Source: Eudorina sp. 2006-703-Eu-15
Taxonomy: Eukaryota > Chlorophyta > Chlorophyceae > Chlamydomonadales > Volvocaceae
Assembly (NCBI GenBank): GCA_003117195.1
Contig: BDSI01000013.1
Coordinates: forward strand, 1,369,961-1,433,960
Length of the DNA: 64,000 nt
Reading direction: 5' to 3'
Every line of letters begins with the position of its first letter. Position 1 is the stretch's first letter. Below the pieces are notes generated by a model. That model did no database searches and was not told the origin of the DNA. It saw nothing but the letters and a program-made list of their open reading frames with translations. A program made the position numbers and the translations under genes. Shown piece by piece: positions 12,543 through 35,400 of the stretch.

Positions 12543-13490
12543 TCGGGTGGATGAGCGGATCGGTGGATGCGGGCGCTTATCCGAGGGAAATGTATCGAAC
12601 TAGGGGGTGTCCAAGCGGGGGCCGTCCAAGGATTTTGCATAGGTAGAAAGGTGCCGGGGTCAACAGCGCCGGGGCGAGCACGGACGTGAGTTAGGGCTCA
12701 GGGATTCGTAAACTCAGCAAGGCGCGACAGGGGACCAGAGAACAGGAGGACACATGAGGCACTGCGGGGGATGTCTCAGCTGGGGAGACGTGGAAGAAAG
12801 CTTGCCACCCTATGATAGATGAGGTTTGTGTATGGTATCCGTGGAGGAAGGGTCCGGTCGTCAGATAGGCTCGTGCGGGTCATGGTGAGCGCGCGCGAGG
12901 AAGCGTCGTGTGCAGCGTGCGGGTGGTGAGCCTGACAGGAGCTCGAGTACTTACGCACATGGCAATATCGCAAAGGTGGTGATAATGGATACTGACGCCT
13001 TTGGTGAACGGGTGGGCTGAATTCGGACGCACATGCCTTGCAGCTGGTCGGCCGGTCAGATAGTGTTGCGCAGCTGTACACGTAGCGTGTTCGATGTTAT
13101 CATGACGGATCTTCGGTGTTTGACGAACAAAGCGCCACGAAGTCGCAGGCTCAGCCCGTGGCCGGTGTCGCGGACTCGCGGTGAGGAACTTGTGGCCGTT
13201 GGCCGTTGCAAGCGCTGGTCCAACTGGTAACGAATAGGATTAGCCTTATCGACATGTCAAGTTGGCAGAGTCGTTATATGTGCATATCTTTAATAGTTGA
13301 ATTGCTTTGGCACAGTTGTATAGGGTTAAGCGTTGACGGTGTGAACCTGGAGAATTCTGGCAACCTTCCGAAGCACTAGCTGCAACGCACCATGCAGCAG
13401 ATTTTTCGACATAAAAATTGTCAAGGAACACGTGAAAAGCCGTCTTTAATTTCAAGGGAGTCGCTGGGCGTAGGAGCGGTTGTGGGTAAG
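12543..13490. other. Intergenic region between carrier and branching enzyme
   Basis: This should hold the 3' UTR of the carrier and the promoter and 5' UTR of the branching enzyme. Base composition drops towards A/T from about 13,200. No conserved coding sequence, RNA gene or repeat was seen. Confidence 0.5.
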
Positions 13491-13594
13491 ATGCCCACAG
13501 CCCGTGTTTTCTTCGGCCGGCAGAGTGCGGCAGGCACCAACATCAGCAGTGGACTTTTTGTTTCATCTCCAAAATTAATCCGGTCACCTCACAG
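13491..13594 (+). other. Possible plastid transit peptide / alternative 5' coding segment of the branching enzyme
   Basis: An ATG at 13491 opens a frame rich in Ala, Ser, Arg and hydroxylated residues and poor in acidic residues, typical of chloroplast leaders. It is not in frame with the exon used from 13595. A CACAG acceptor-like site ends at 13594, so an unrecognised splice or a small assembly indel could join the two. The alternative is that the enzyme simply starts at ATG 13595, whose own first 40 residues are also basic and Ser/Pro-rich. Confidence 0.35.
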
Positions 13595-24334
<10,740 letters not shown>

Positions 24335-26358
24335 ACGTGACCCGCGTGCAGGTGGGGGTGTAGGCGGCAGAGGCGGCAGGGGCGGTGGCTTCGGGCGGGG
24401 CGTGGGAGGCTGTATGAGAGAGAGTCCAGCGGTGGAGGAGAAGAATGGCGGGCTCTGGAGAGTGATGAATGACGTGGGTGTTTCGCGAGGGGGAAACCCG
24501 CCCGCACCAACCCGAAGTGTGTACGGGGGAGCGGGAGAGGGGGTGCGTGCGACGGAGAGCCCGGGGCCCATACCCCAGCGAGGTGAGGAGAGGAGAGGGG
24601 AAGAGAGGAGGGGAGAGGAGGGGAGAGGACAGAGGACAGGTGTCACGAGCGGCTGGAGGCCAGGGGACGGAGGGCGGAGGGCACACTCAGTGCGTGAGCA
24701 GCGGCGGGCTGGCGGCAGTGAGAGAAGGAGTGCTGCGGAGGGGGGTTGGGTTGAAGATCGGAGGAGCAGGATCAGGACGGAGAGCAGGAGGGCGGCGCGA
24801 GCAGGGGCCTCAGCCGAGGGAGGGAAGGGGGCAAGGAGGTCTGCCCGGCTGCCTGCCTGCCTATGCGCGGCAGCTTCCGCTGCACCGTTGCCGTTTCATG
24901 CGTGGTTGACGAATGAGACTGAGAGTGCTGCGGTAGCTGGTCCGACTGCGGTACCTACCCGCGACCTGCCCGCGCTGCTGCCTCTGGTAAGCGGACGGCT
25001 GCCGGCACAGTTGTGGGCGCCTTCAGCGGAATGGGTGCGCACTGCTGCATCCCATGGGGTGAGCCGCGGGTCCATTAATCACCTTCCCGGCGGCAATCTG
25101 TTTGGATGGATGGCAGCGGCCTGGCAAGGTCTGGCACACAGACATGGGCAACATGATGCCGCAACCGGTGTGGCAGCATCGGTGCTGACGCGTGCGTTAC
25201 TCATTGCAAAGGGGGGAGTGTTCGCACGCTGCGTTTTTTGTTCGCACGCTGCGTTTTTGTCTCGCCTGGGAGGGTGCGCGCAGCTGCTTGGTTCGTCTTG
25301 CCCGCATATTTGGAGGCCCCGTTTTTACAGGGGGGCGGGAGGGGAAAGGGGGAAGCTGGGGGAAGGGGCCCCGCAGCGCCGCCACGTTGGCGATCCCTGA
25401 CGGTGCAACAGCCCCCTGGCCTGTCCACTTTACCCCTATTTGTAGTTGATTTTGATGGAGAGATCACTTAATATGTCTTTTGGTGCATGCACATGAAGAC
25501 TTGTACTCGTTATCCACCCCGCGACGTGCGGTCGTGTGTTGCCCACCTCAGGACAAGTGGTGGGACGCCATCGGTTAGGTGGGACTAGCGCGCTGAAGAA
25601 GAGAGAGGCGACGTGCGGTGCCGATACTGGCATGTACGGGCCCTGTTCGGTTCTTCGTACGGTGTACTGCGATGGGACGGCATCTTTGTGACGAAGATAG
25701 GTACGGCAAATTATGCGGAACGCTCATGCGTGCTGAGGACCCGGGCGGTAGGGCGGCTGCAGCGGGACATGTGCGATTTGATCCGTGCGCTCGGGACCGC
25801 GGACGCCTGCGGGGGAGTTGTCATTGATGGAAAGGGGGTCGCGGTACATGAGGGATCGTGCGTCGCAAGGCGGGCCTGTTCATGCAGGTCTGGTCGGAAC
25901 GATGCGCCGGGGAGTAGGGCAGTCCGACGCCACCTGTGACCTGCAGAGTCTTCAAACATGGACGGGTGCGAACGTGCGCCGACAGCTGTTCCGGAAGTCA
26001 CCCATGACCGTTTGAGTCAATGCAGTCGACACGTTCAAAGAGCCGACATCCTGCTTGTCCTTACCCGGCTCGATGTTGTGACTAGGTGATCAGGGACACG
26101 GGGCGGGTGCTTCGGTGATCCCAGATCCCTTAGTAACATATCCCCCGGCCTGGAGCTCAGCACGCCCCGCACATAATGTGTCATGAATATGCGTGTGCAA
26201 CTTTTGAGGTAAGCTGCTCGCTGCATCTGTCAACCTCGGTGTAAGCAGCTGAGATCCTTGCTGGACTGTAGATGACCAAAGGAGCAACGAGCAGAAACCA
26301 CCTGCTGCAGTGCTCTTGACGTTGCTGGGCTGCAAGTAAAAGACCAACGGTGAGATTC
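24335..26358. other. Intergenic region downstream of the branching enzyme
   Basis: Contains a purine-rich stretch (24560-24840, AGGGGAGAGG-type) and a short tandem duplication near 25214-25255 (GTTCGCACGCTGCGTTTTT twice). No conserved protein, tRNA or element was recognised. It probably includes the 3' UTR of the branching-enzyme gene. Confidence 0.5.
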
Positions 26359-26802
26359 ATGGCTGAATCTGACCCTGCTGACTGCGAGATGACGACGATT
26401 CCGTCAAGCCCCCGCGAAACGCGAAACCCATCCGAGGAACCCCCTTCCCCGGGCCCTGCCACATCATCATCAACGAACCCACCATGCCCACTTGCGCCCG
26501 CGGGACCCGTACGACAACTTAGCAGTTCGCAGAGCGCTCTCCCCTTGTCATCCGGCACCCAGAAGCAAGATCTTTTGCGAAAGCGACTCCGCAGCCCGCC
26601 CCGAACTGACCTGATTGAATACGTACACCAAGTGCGCTTCAAAAGCCCGCCGACAATCGCCGCTGTCACGGAGCGCGGCTTGATCCCAGCTTTGCACCTT
26701 CCACCCGATGACAGCCGCAAAGCCCGAAGCCTCACCGCTGCCTCACCGTTCTCCCAAACGCCACCCTCTATCCCATCTTCGGCACTTTTCCCGCGCTCGT
26801 AA
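26359..26802 (+). CDS. Possible small Ser/Pro-rich protein with RPEL-like motifs
   Basis: An ATG in a reasonable context (ttcATGgct) opens 147 codons with a terminal TAA. The first half is acidic and Ser/Pro-rich. The second half is basic and contains two spaced motifs, RKRLRSPPRTDLIEYVHQ and RFKSPPTIAAVTERGLIP. These loosely resemble the actin-binding RPEL pattern (basic-x2-L-x3-L-x-RP-x3-EL-x4-I), with SPP in place of RP. No intron is required. The opposite strand is also open over most of this stretch, so it could be a chance frame. I know of no named family for it. Confidence 0.3.
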   Translation: MAESDPADCEMTTIPSSPRETRNPSEEPPSPGPATSSSTNPPCPLAPAGPVRQLSSSQSALPLSSGTQKQDLLRKRLRSPPRTDLIEYVHQVRFKSPPTIAAVTERGLIPALHLPPDDSRKARSLTAASPFSQTPPSIPSSALFPRS

Positions 26803-27997
26803 ACGCCCGACAGCCCACTAAGCCCTCCACCCAACCCACTCAACCCCCTCACGCCAGGGCACCACGACGCTAGGCTACATGCACTAGCATCCAAATGCCT
26901 GCAGGGACGTGGCGCTCACCCCACCGACCCCCGCACGTTGTAGTACATTAGGCGGACCGCTCATGAAGGCACCTCCTTATTCTGACCCGCACTGCGCATC
27001 CTTCCCTAGCCCACCCCATGCACATGCAAGGGTAGCACATCTAACGGGTGGATTGCGAACAGGACCCACATCCCCTCCCGACGCATACGTACGTTACGTA
27101 ATCCTCAGCCCCGTCCCCCCATGCTCCCCCAAACTGTCCTCCGTCTGAGTCACCTGGCCCCCTTCCACCAGGCTGTGTTCGGAACCAGGCGACCAGAGCG
27201 ACTTCCGGGGGGGGCCGGAACTTCCTCCGTTCGGACGAAGGTCATTTCCGCCCCGCCAAATTGCACACCCCTCACAGCTCCCTATCTCCCTCTACAAGAG
27301 GCGACAGCGCCCGTGCCCGTGTATTGTTTCCGTCCCCTTACGCCCGCATCCCATGCGATGCGTCACGTGAGCCCAGTAACATGAAACTGCAGCCAACCCC
27401 CAAAACTGCCATACCCGAATACGTCATCGCGGGGCGCCACGAGACCGTCCGCTCCAGTGCTGCTTAGGCCGCCGCTGAGTACATTCGCCAAGCCACCGGT
27501 AACAGGATGGGATGCCCAGCCCTGGCTGTTCAATCACACATTCCGGCGGACACGGTCCTGTGCACCGCATAATGATCCACCTCGCAAAGACATGGCGGGT
27601 GACGGGCGAATGCGGAGACAAAGCGCGACGCGATGTTGGAACCCCGGGCTGGCGACCCCGAGTTGGAACCTCGGGTCGCCAGCCCGTGTAGTCCAAACCT
27701 GCTCAAACCCAAACTCGAGGCCCCCCAAAGATCGATTGCGACGCCACCCGTCCCCGCTCACCCATTCCCCCAACGTCGGTCAATTTGCGCAAAGAGCTGC
27801 GCTCCAGGCTACGTCTGCTGTGGGCTGCGAAAAGGCGACATACCGCTGCCAAGGAATTCAGTCACTGCTTCCCAGAAGTCAATTTTTGATTCTCTTCAAT
27901 GCTGATGCTGATTTGGTTCTCATGCTTTGTGTGAAGGAAAGCGGATGGGACGATGAGACAACATCCAGCCGTCGGCTACTTACAAAGTCCGCACCCT
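26803..27997. other. Intergenic region between the small ORF and uS3
   Basis: Several overlapping open frames without conserved features. The one structured element is a strong hairpin at 27645-27686. The part next to 27997 should include the 3' UTR of the leftward uS3 gene. A TGTAA, the usual volvocine polyadenylation signal, occurs on the minus strand at 27980-27984, but only about 14 bases after the stop. Confidence 0.45.
27645..27686. repeat. Inverted repeat / hairpin
   Basis: Left arm 27645-27662 (CGGGCTGGCGACCCCGAG) and right arm 27670-27686 (CTCGGGTCGCCAGCCCG) are reverse complements apart from one extra C in the left arm; the loop is TTGGAAC. A weaker extension (GTTGGAA before, TCCAAAC after) suggests a once longer palindrome, as in a foldback or MITE-like insertion. 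It lies about 310 bases downstream of the uS3 stop codon. Confidence 0.8.
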
Positions 27998-28888
<891 letters not shown>

Positions 28889-28889
28889 C

Positions 28890-29439
28890 TTCACTGTACT
28901 TATAGTTTAGTCCTCGGCGGCGCCGCTCTTGTGGTGCTGAAGCGATAATCCGAGCTCATCCTTCCTCATTTGTTGATGCAGCGCATGTTGTCATCAACAC
29001 TCTCACTGGTGGCATGAGCAAAGCATGCAAGTCGAAAGCCAAAAACTAACGAAAAACTGACGCGGCTATGAATACCTTACACAGATAAAGTCCTATATAC
29101 AGTCCTATAAAGTCCTACCTGAAAATCAGGGGCTGAACTTCCCCTTGATAAAACTCAATTATCGCATCCAACTGTTGAACGGCTGCACGCTTCAGTCCCT
29201 TGCAACAGCTTCGGATTGCGTGGTTTGAAATGCAGTTGAAATAATGCACTGCACGCTGCAACAAGCGAGGACAGGTACCCTCGCTCAGGGCCCGCGGAAA
29301 GCCAAAACGACGACGAGGGCCCCCTCGACCTCCCCCGCCGGCTGAAGTACTTCACTCCACCGCCCATCATCGCAAAATATCCTGTGCGCCAGGTCGCTGT
29401 CGCACACCCGTCAGCCCCATCTCGAAACCGCGAAACCGG
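28890..29439. other. Short intergenic region between uS3 and the 3' end of CSB
   Basis: Expected to hold the uS3 promoter and the 3' UTR of the CSB gene, both on the minus strand. The segment 29000-29160 is A/T-rich. No other feature was seen. Confidence 0.45.
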
Positions 29440-32400
29440 TCACGTCAGGTCGATCACCTCTGCAACCTCTGCTGCCGAAGGGGCCAACCTCTCGCTGTCC
29501 ATCCCCCCACCGCCACCGGGGCCCCCCTCACTCGGACCGCCGTGCACCACCGCCTCCTCCGCCACGAACCCACCCTCGCTCCCTCTCCCCGCGGCCCCTC
29601 TCCTTGTCCGTCGCACTCCGCTCTCCCCTCTTCCCTCTGCACTGCCCTCACCGCCGTCCCCCCCTTCATCGCCATCCTCGCCCCGACCGCCCCCGCCCCC
29701 GCCACCTCCCTCACCATCCCCAGCGGCACCATGCCCATGCCCGCCAGCCGGCGGCGGCGTCGCGAACTCGGGCTTCAGCACCCACTCCCCCCCACCCGCC
29801 CGTCGCCTCAGCCCCGCCACCTGCCGCAGCATCTGCTTGAACAGCGGCATGTGCTCCGGAGCCACCCTGCCCTGGAACCCCTCCACCACCTCACTGCTGG
29901 CCGCCGACCCCCCGCGGGCCTCCAGGAAACCCACCACCTCACTCGCCAGCCGCTCAGCCGGCGAGGCGCCCGAGCCGCCGGCCCCGCCGGGGACGCCGCC
30001 GCTGCCGCTGCCGCTGCCGCTGGGTCCCTGCCCCTCCCCCTGCCCCTGCCCCCCGGTGGCCTGCGGGTCGGCGCATGCTTGCCCCCGGCTGGCAGCAGCA
30101 GCAGCAGCAGCAACCCCTCCGCCGTCGCCTCGGCTTCTGCCTCCGCCCCGGCCGGCGGATGCCGCCGTGCGCGTCGCCGCCGCAACGTCCGCCCCGCGGC
30201 TGGCCGCCGCCGCCGCGCCGCGCACCGCCTGCTGCCGGCCGCGGATCTGCGCCAGCAGCGCCGCCGAGGACGGTGCGGCGCCGCCCGCCCGACCCAGGCC
30301 CAGGCCCAAGCCCCGGGTGCCCGCCACCGCGCCGCTGAACGGCTGGTCGGCCGGCGGCGCCGCAGCAGCAGCTACCCCCGCGCCCGCTCCCACTCCCACT
30401 GCACCGCCGCCGCCCTCGCCCACCGCTCCTGCCCCCGACCGCATACGCGCATTGGTCACTGTGCCGAACCGCCGCACGGCAGCACCGCCGCGAGGGCCCC
30501 CAGCGGCACTCCCTGGTCCACCCCCCTCATGCACCCCGCTGCCACCGCCCGCACCCCCACCCCCACCCCCACCCGTGCTCTCGTCCCCTTCGACCTGCCC
30601 CGCCCCTCCCCGGCTCCTCTGCTGCTGGGCCGGCGACACCTGCAATGGCAGCGACAGCGGGCGCTGCTGCGCCCTGCGGCCGCCGGTGCGGCCGCCGATG
30701 CTGACGGAGGGCGCCCCCGCGCGGCCGTGTCGTCCCGTCCAGGTGGGGGTGGTGATGGCGGCGGCGGCGCAGGCCTGGCGGGAGCGGCGGAGCGCCTCGG
30801 CGGCCCGCTGCGCCACCCGCTGGGCCTCCGCGTGTACGGCAATCAGCTCCGGGTCGTTGGCGCCCTCAATCTTGGAGTGGTCCACCAGACCCCGGAGGCC
30901 TGAGGGCCGGATATCGGGCGGGGCGCCGGGGAGGGGCCACCACCCCAACCAATCACCCATACCCAGTTAGGGTGTGTGCATGGGGATTTCAGCGTAGCCA
31001 AATAGGGTGATGAGCGAGACATGCAGATGGAAACGAAGACACACAAACAAAGCAGACCAACACACATTGAGGCAGTCGGGCGGGTGGGTGGGGTGCGTGG
31101 GGTAGGTGGGCCGCACAGCCAGCCTCTCCCACCCCATCTCACCCCACGCCCCCTCCCCACGCCCCCTCCCTCACCCGCGCCGCCATCCAGCAGCTCCCTC
31201 AGGATGCGGGACTCGTCCCCGCCCCCCGCCCCGCCGCCGTCGCCGCCGTCCTCGCCGGCATCCGCACCGCCGTCGTGCCCGCCGCCGTGGCTGCCACCGC
31301 TGCCGTACGCGCCCCCAGCTGCCGCTGCCTGCCGCCCAGCGGCCCTTGCCGCGCCGCGCCTGCCTGCGGACTCGCCGCCCCCGCCGCCTCCACCGCCTCC
31401 GCCTCCACCGCCGTCGGCATCCCCCTCACGCTCACCGCGTCGCCGCAGCGCAGCTGCGGCCGCTGCCGTCGACGACAGACGGCCCTCTGCTGCCTCTGCG
31501 CCCCTTGCATCCCCCTCCCCTGCGCTTCCTCCCCTTGCCGCCCCCGCAGCCCTGCCCCCACGCCCCCGCAGCACCTCCGCCATGTCCAGGGTGGATCCGA
31601 AGATGCGGGCGGTCTCCGTGGCACCCAGACCCGCACCCAGACCCCCGCCGTCGCCGGTGAACCCGCCCCCCGCCGCGGCGGCGGCTGCCGCGGCTGCTGC
31701 TGCGGCCGCTGCCCCCTTCTTGTACTCGGGTCCCAACGTGAACAGCTCGGAGATGTCCCGGGCGGTGAAGAAGCGCTTCTGGCGGGGGTCGCGGAGGACC
31801 TGGGGGAGGGGGGGCAGGGGAGAGCAGGGGGTTAGAGGAGAGGGGAGGGGCGAGAGGACCGATTTGGGACCTAGGGTTGGGGCCGGTGGCGGGCTGGCGG
31901 TGTGTAGGCGATGGCTTAGTTCGGTTGCGGCGGGGGTGGGGTGGGGGTGGGGCCAGAGGGCCGGGTTGCAGACGCAGCGAATTGGTGGACACCTATGCTC
32001 CTGGAGGGGGGGAGGGTAGGAGGAGGCCTCCCTCGCTGCCGGGGCTGCCCCCCTGGCACGGTACCGCAATTGGCCGCCCGCTGCCCGCAGCCCCCGGAGG
32101 ACCACCCCCCAGCTGCCCGCCCGCCCTGCCCCCCTCCTTCCCTCACCTTGTTGGTGAGGAAGTTTTTGTAGATCTGGCGGTGGTAGACCTTCTCCTCGAT
32201 GGTGCCCGCCGTGATGAGGCGGTAGATGGTGACGGGCTGGGACTGGCCGATGCGCCAGGCGCGCTCGCGGGCCTGAGGGCGGCGACCGGCGACCGGGCAG
32301 GGACCCAGGGCGGGCGGGTAGGCGGGTAGGCGGGTGGGTGGGTGACGGGGCCCGGTGGGGCCATTGGGCCCGCGGCACCGCCTCCCTCCGCCCCGCCCCG

Positions 32401-35400
32401 CCCCGCCCCGCCCGTCCAGACATGACACGGCTGCTGCTCCGACCCGCCCCGGCGCAACTCCACCCCCCCCCGGCCCCCCCACACCCCCCACACCCACGCA
32501 CCTGGATGTCGGTTGACGGGTTCCAGTCGGGGTCGTACAGCATAACCCGCGTGGCGCCCGTGAGGTTGACGCCCAGACCGCCCACCTGTGGACGGGTGCG
32601 CGCGTGTGCGTGTGCGGGTGTGTGTTTGATGGCTAACCCGCCCTGAATGTGCCCGGGATCGTTTTCTGATTTTTCCATTTTAATCCCGCCCCTCCGCCCC
32701 CACATCCGCCCCCACATCCCCCCCCACAGCCACACCCCACAGCCACACCCCACAGCCCCGCGCCCGCCGTTCACCTTGGTCGTGAGCAGGAACACAAAGA
32801 CGTCCGGGTTGCTGTTGAAGTCGTCGATGAGCCGGGCCCGCACCGCCACTGGGGTCCCCCCGTCCATGCGATGGTGGGTCCAACCCCGGCCCCGCACCAG
32901 CTTCTCCACGATGTCCAGCATCTGCTGCGTCTGACAGAACAGCAGCGCCTTGTGGCCCGCCGAGTGCCAGCAGGACAGCACCCGCTCGGCCACGCGCAGT
33001 TTGCCGGAGCGGGCCGGGTTGCCTGGGGGGGGGCCCGGGGGGGAGGGGGTTCGGGTGGGTGGGGAGGGGTGCGGTGAGCGTAGGGTGGAGACGGGGGCGC
33101 ATCCCCCCCTTCTTTCCATTGCCCCCTCTCCCCTCCTGACCCTCTTGCGGTGTTGCGGTGCATCAAAGAAGGCAAGTAGGCAACACCAAAGCCGCGAACA
33201 GCCCGCCGGCCACGACTCCCAGCTCCCCGCCCCCGCCATCCGACGGCCCCGCAGTTCTCCCCCTTGAGGTCCTCCGCACCGTAGTCCTCCGCGCCCTGGG
33301 CGGTGAGGCGCTCCAGCAGGTCGGGGTGGTTGCAGATCTTGCGGAGCAGGTCGATGCCGCACAGCGCCCGCCGGCTGCCCTCCAGGATCTCACCCACCTG
33401 GCGGCAGGGGGGCCGCATCGGGGGGGGGGGGGGAGGCGGCAGGGCCGGGGGAGGGCAGGTGGGTGGGTGGGAGGCTGACGGGCTGAGGCTCAGGCCGGAG
33501 CTGCCGCGGCCCGCCTCCTCGTCCCACGCTGCCACGACACCCGCCGGCACCCACCCCCCCGCGAACAACCCCCTCCAGTGTCCTGCCCCCCAACCCCCCA
33601 ACCCCCAACCCCGGGCACCTTCTTCCCCCCTCCTGACCGCACGTGAGGCCGCCACCCCCTACAGCCCCTCGGGCACACCCCCTATCGTATCCTGGGCTGC
33701 CGGCCCAGGGCCTACCACACGTAGGTCCGCCGCTACGGGCCCGCCCAACTCTCGCCTCCATACCCCCGTCACCCCCGCCACGTCCTCCCGCCCCTGCGGC
33801 TGCCCACCCATCCGTACGTGCCTCCTTGCTGGCCAGGTAGGCCCGGTAGAGCTCCAGCTGCTCCGGAACCAGGGTGCAGAACAGCACCTGCGCCGAAAAG
33901 AAACCCACCACCACAACGGATCGCGCACCCGCCAGGCCTTCGAGTCTGCGTCGGGTCGGGCCCCACGCCCGGATCCGCCGAGGTCGAGAATCACCGTTCT
34001 CGTTCATGTTGGGTCGGCCAACAACCCTTCATAAAACGCGACTGGCTGTCGGCCTCGGCCGAAAGGGTACGACCAAGCTGTCGGGCCACCCCAGGCTCCC
34101 ATGTCCGTCGCCGGCGCCTCGGCCCAAAGCTAGGGCCCATCGCCTAGGCGCCGCGACCCTCTACCCCTCCCCCTCCTCTCCGTCCATCCCCCCTCCGCCC
34201 CGGCGCGTTCCCGGCCCCCCTCCCGGCCCCCCCCCGTCTCTCGCTCGCCTGCTCCGTCTTGGCGGGCAGCTGCGCCGCCACATCCGCCTTCCGCCTCCTG
34301 AGCAGGTAGGGCGCGGTGAGGTCCCTCAGCACCACCGCGCACTTGTAGGCGGTGGTCACCTGCAGGCTGCTGGCGTTGGCGTAGCCGCCCACCTGGGGGG
34401 CGAGAGGGGCGAGGGGGGTGAGGGTGCAGTAGGAAATTTGTAGACATATATTTATACTGCGCTGCTGCCAGAGCAAGGGGGCCGAGGGGGAGGAAGGTGC
34501 GGGTGGCGCCGCTAAGGTCCTCTCAGGGCAGCCCCCTCTGTGCTGCGGCGCAACCAGGGCCCCCGGCGCCCTCAGCACGTCGGTAACACCCCCCCCAACC
34601 GCCACCCAATCAAGGTAGTTGATCAGTCCACCTAACCACCCAACGTCCAACCGCCTTCCCTACCTGTATGGGCACCGCGAACTGCGCCTGGAACACGGGC
34701 AGCGTGCCCAGCTTGCCGGGGAAGATGAAGTCGAAGAGCGACCAGAGCTCTGAGAGGCGGTTCTGGATGGGGCTGCCGCTCATGATCAGCCGGTGGACGG
34801 TGGGGAGCTGGACAGGCGGGTGAGGGGAGGCGGGCGGGGGGAGGGAGGGGGGTCCGGGGCATAGAGGTAGTCGGGGAAGGTGGGGCAAGGGAGGGGGTCC
34901 CAGGTGCGGAGAGCGCGGGCGGAGGAGGAGGGGCGACAGGGGAGGGACGGGGGGGAGGCCGAAGCAGTGTGTCGGGCTGCTAGCCACCGCGCCCAGGAAG
35001 CAAGGTATGTGCAGGGCAGGCAGGCGGGAGCATGCAAGGGGGAGAGGTGTCGGCAGACTGAGCTTCTGCGGCCCATCGCCTCCCACCTCCTGCGCAATCT
35101 CAGTCCCAGGCAACACACAGAGGGGGCACACCAGCCCCATCAACGGCCCCAACCCTTACTCACAGCCCCAACCCTTACTCACAGCCCCAACCCTTACTCA
35201 CAGCCCCAACCCTTACTCACAGCCCCAACCCTTACTCACAGCCCCAACCCTTACTCACAGCCCCAACCCTTACTCACAGCCCCAACCCTTACTCACAGCC
35301 CCAACCCTTACTCACAGCCCCAACCCTTACTCACAGCCCCAACCCTTACTCACAGCCCCAACCCTTACTCACAGCCCCAACCCTTACTCACAGCCCCAAC

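Noticed and set aside
26181..26894. Minus-strand 237-codon frame opposite the small ORF at 26359
   Set aside because: No recognisable motif. The plus-strand frame has a better start context and motif-like sequence, though both may be chance.
29384..30970. Long plus-strand open frame (528 codons) over the CSB 3' exon
   Set aside because: It is the antisense shadow of a GC-rich coding exon. The minus frame carries the conserved CSB C-terminus.
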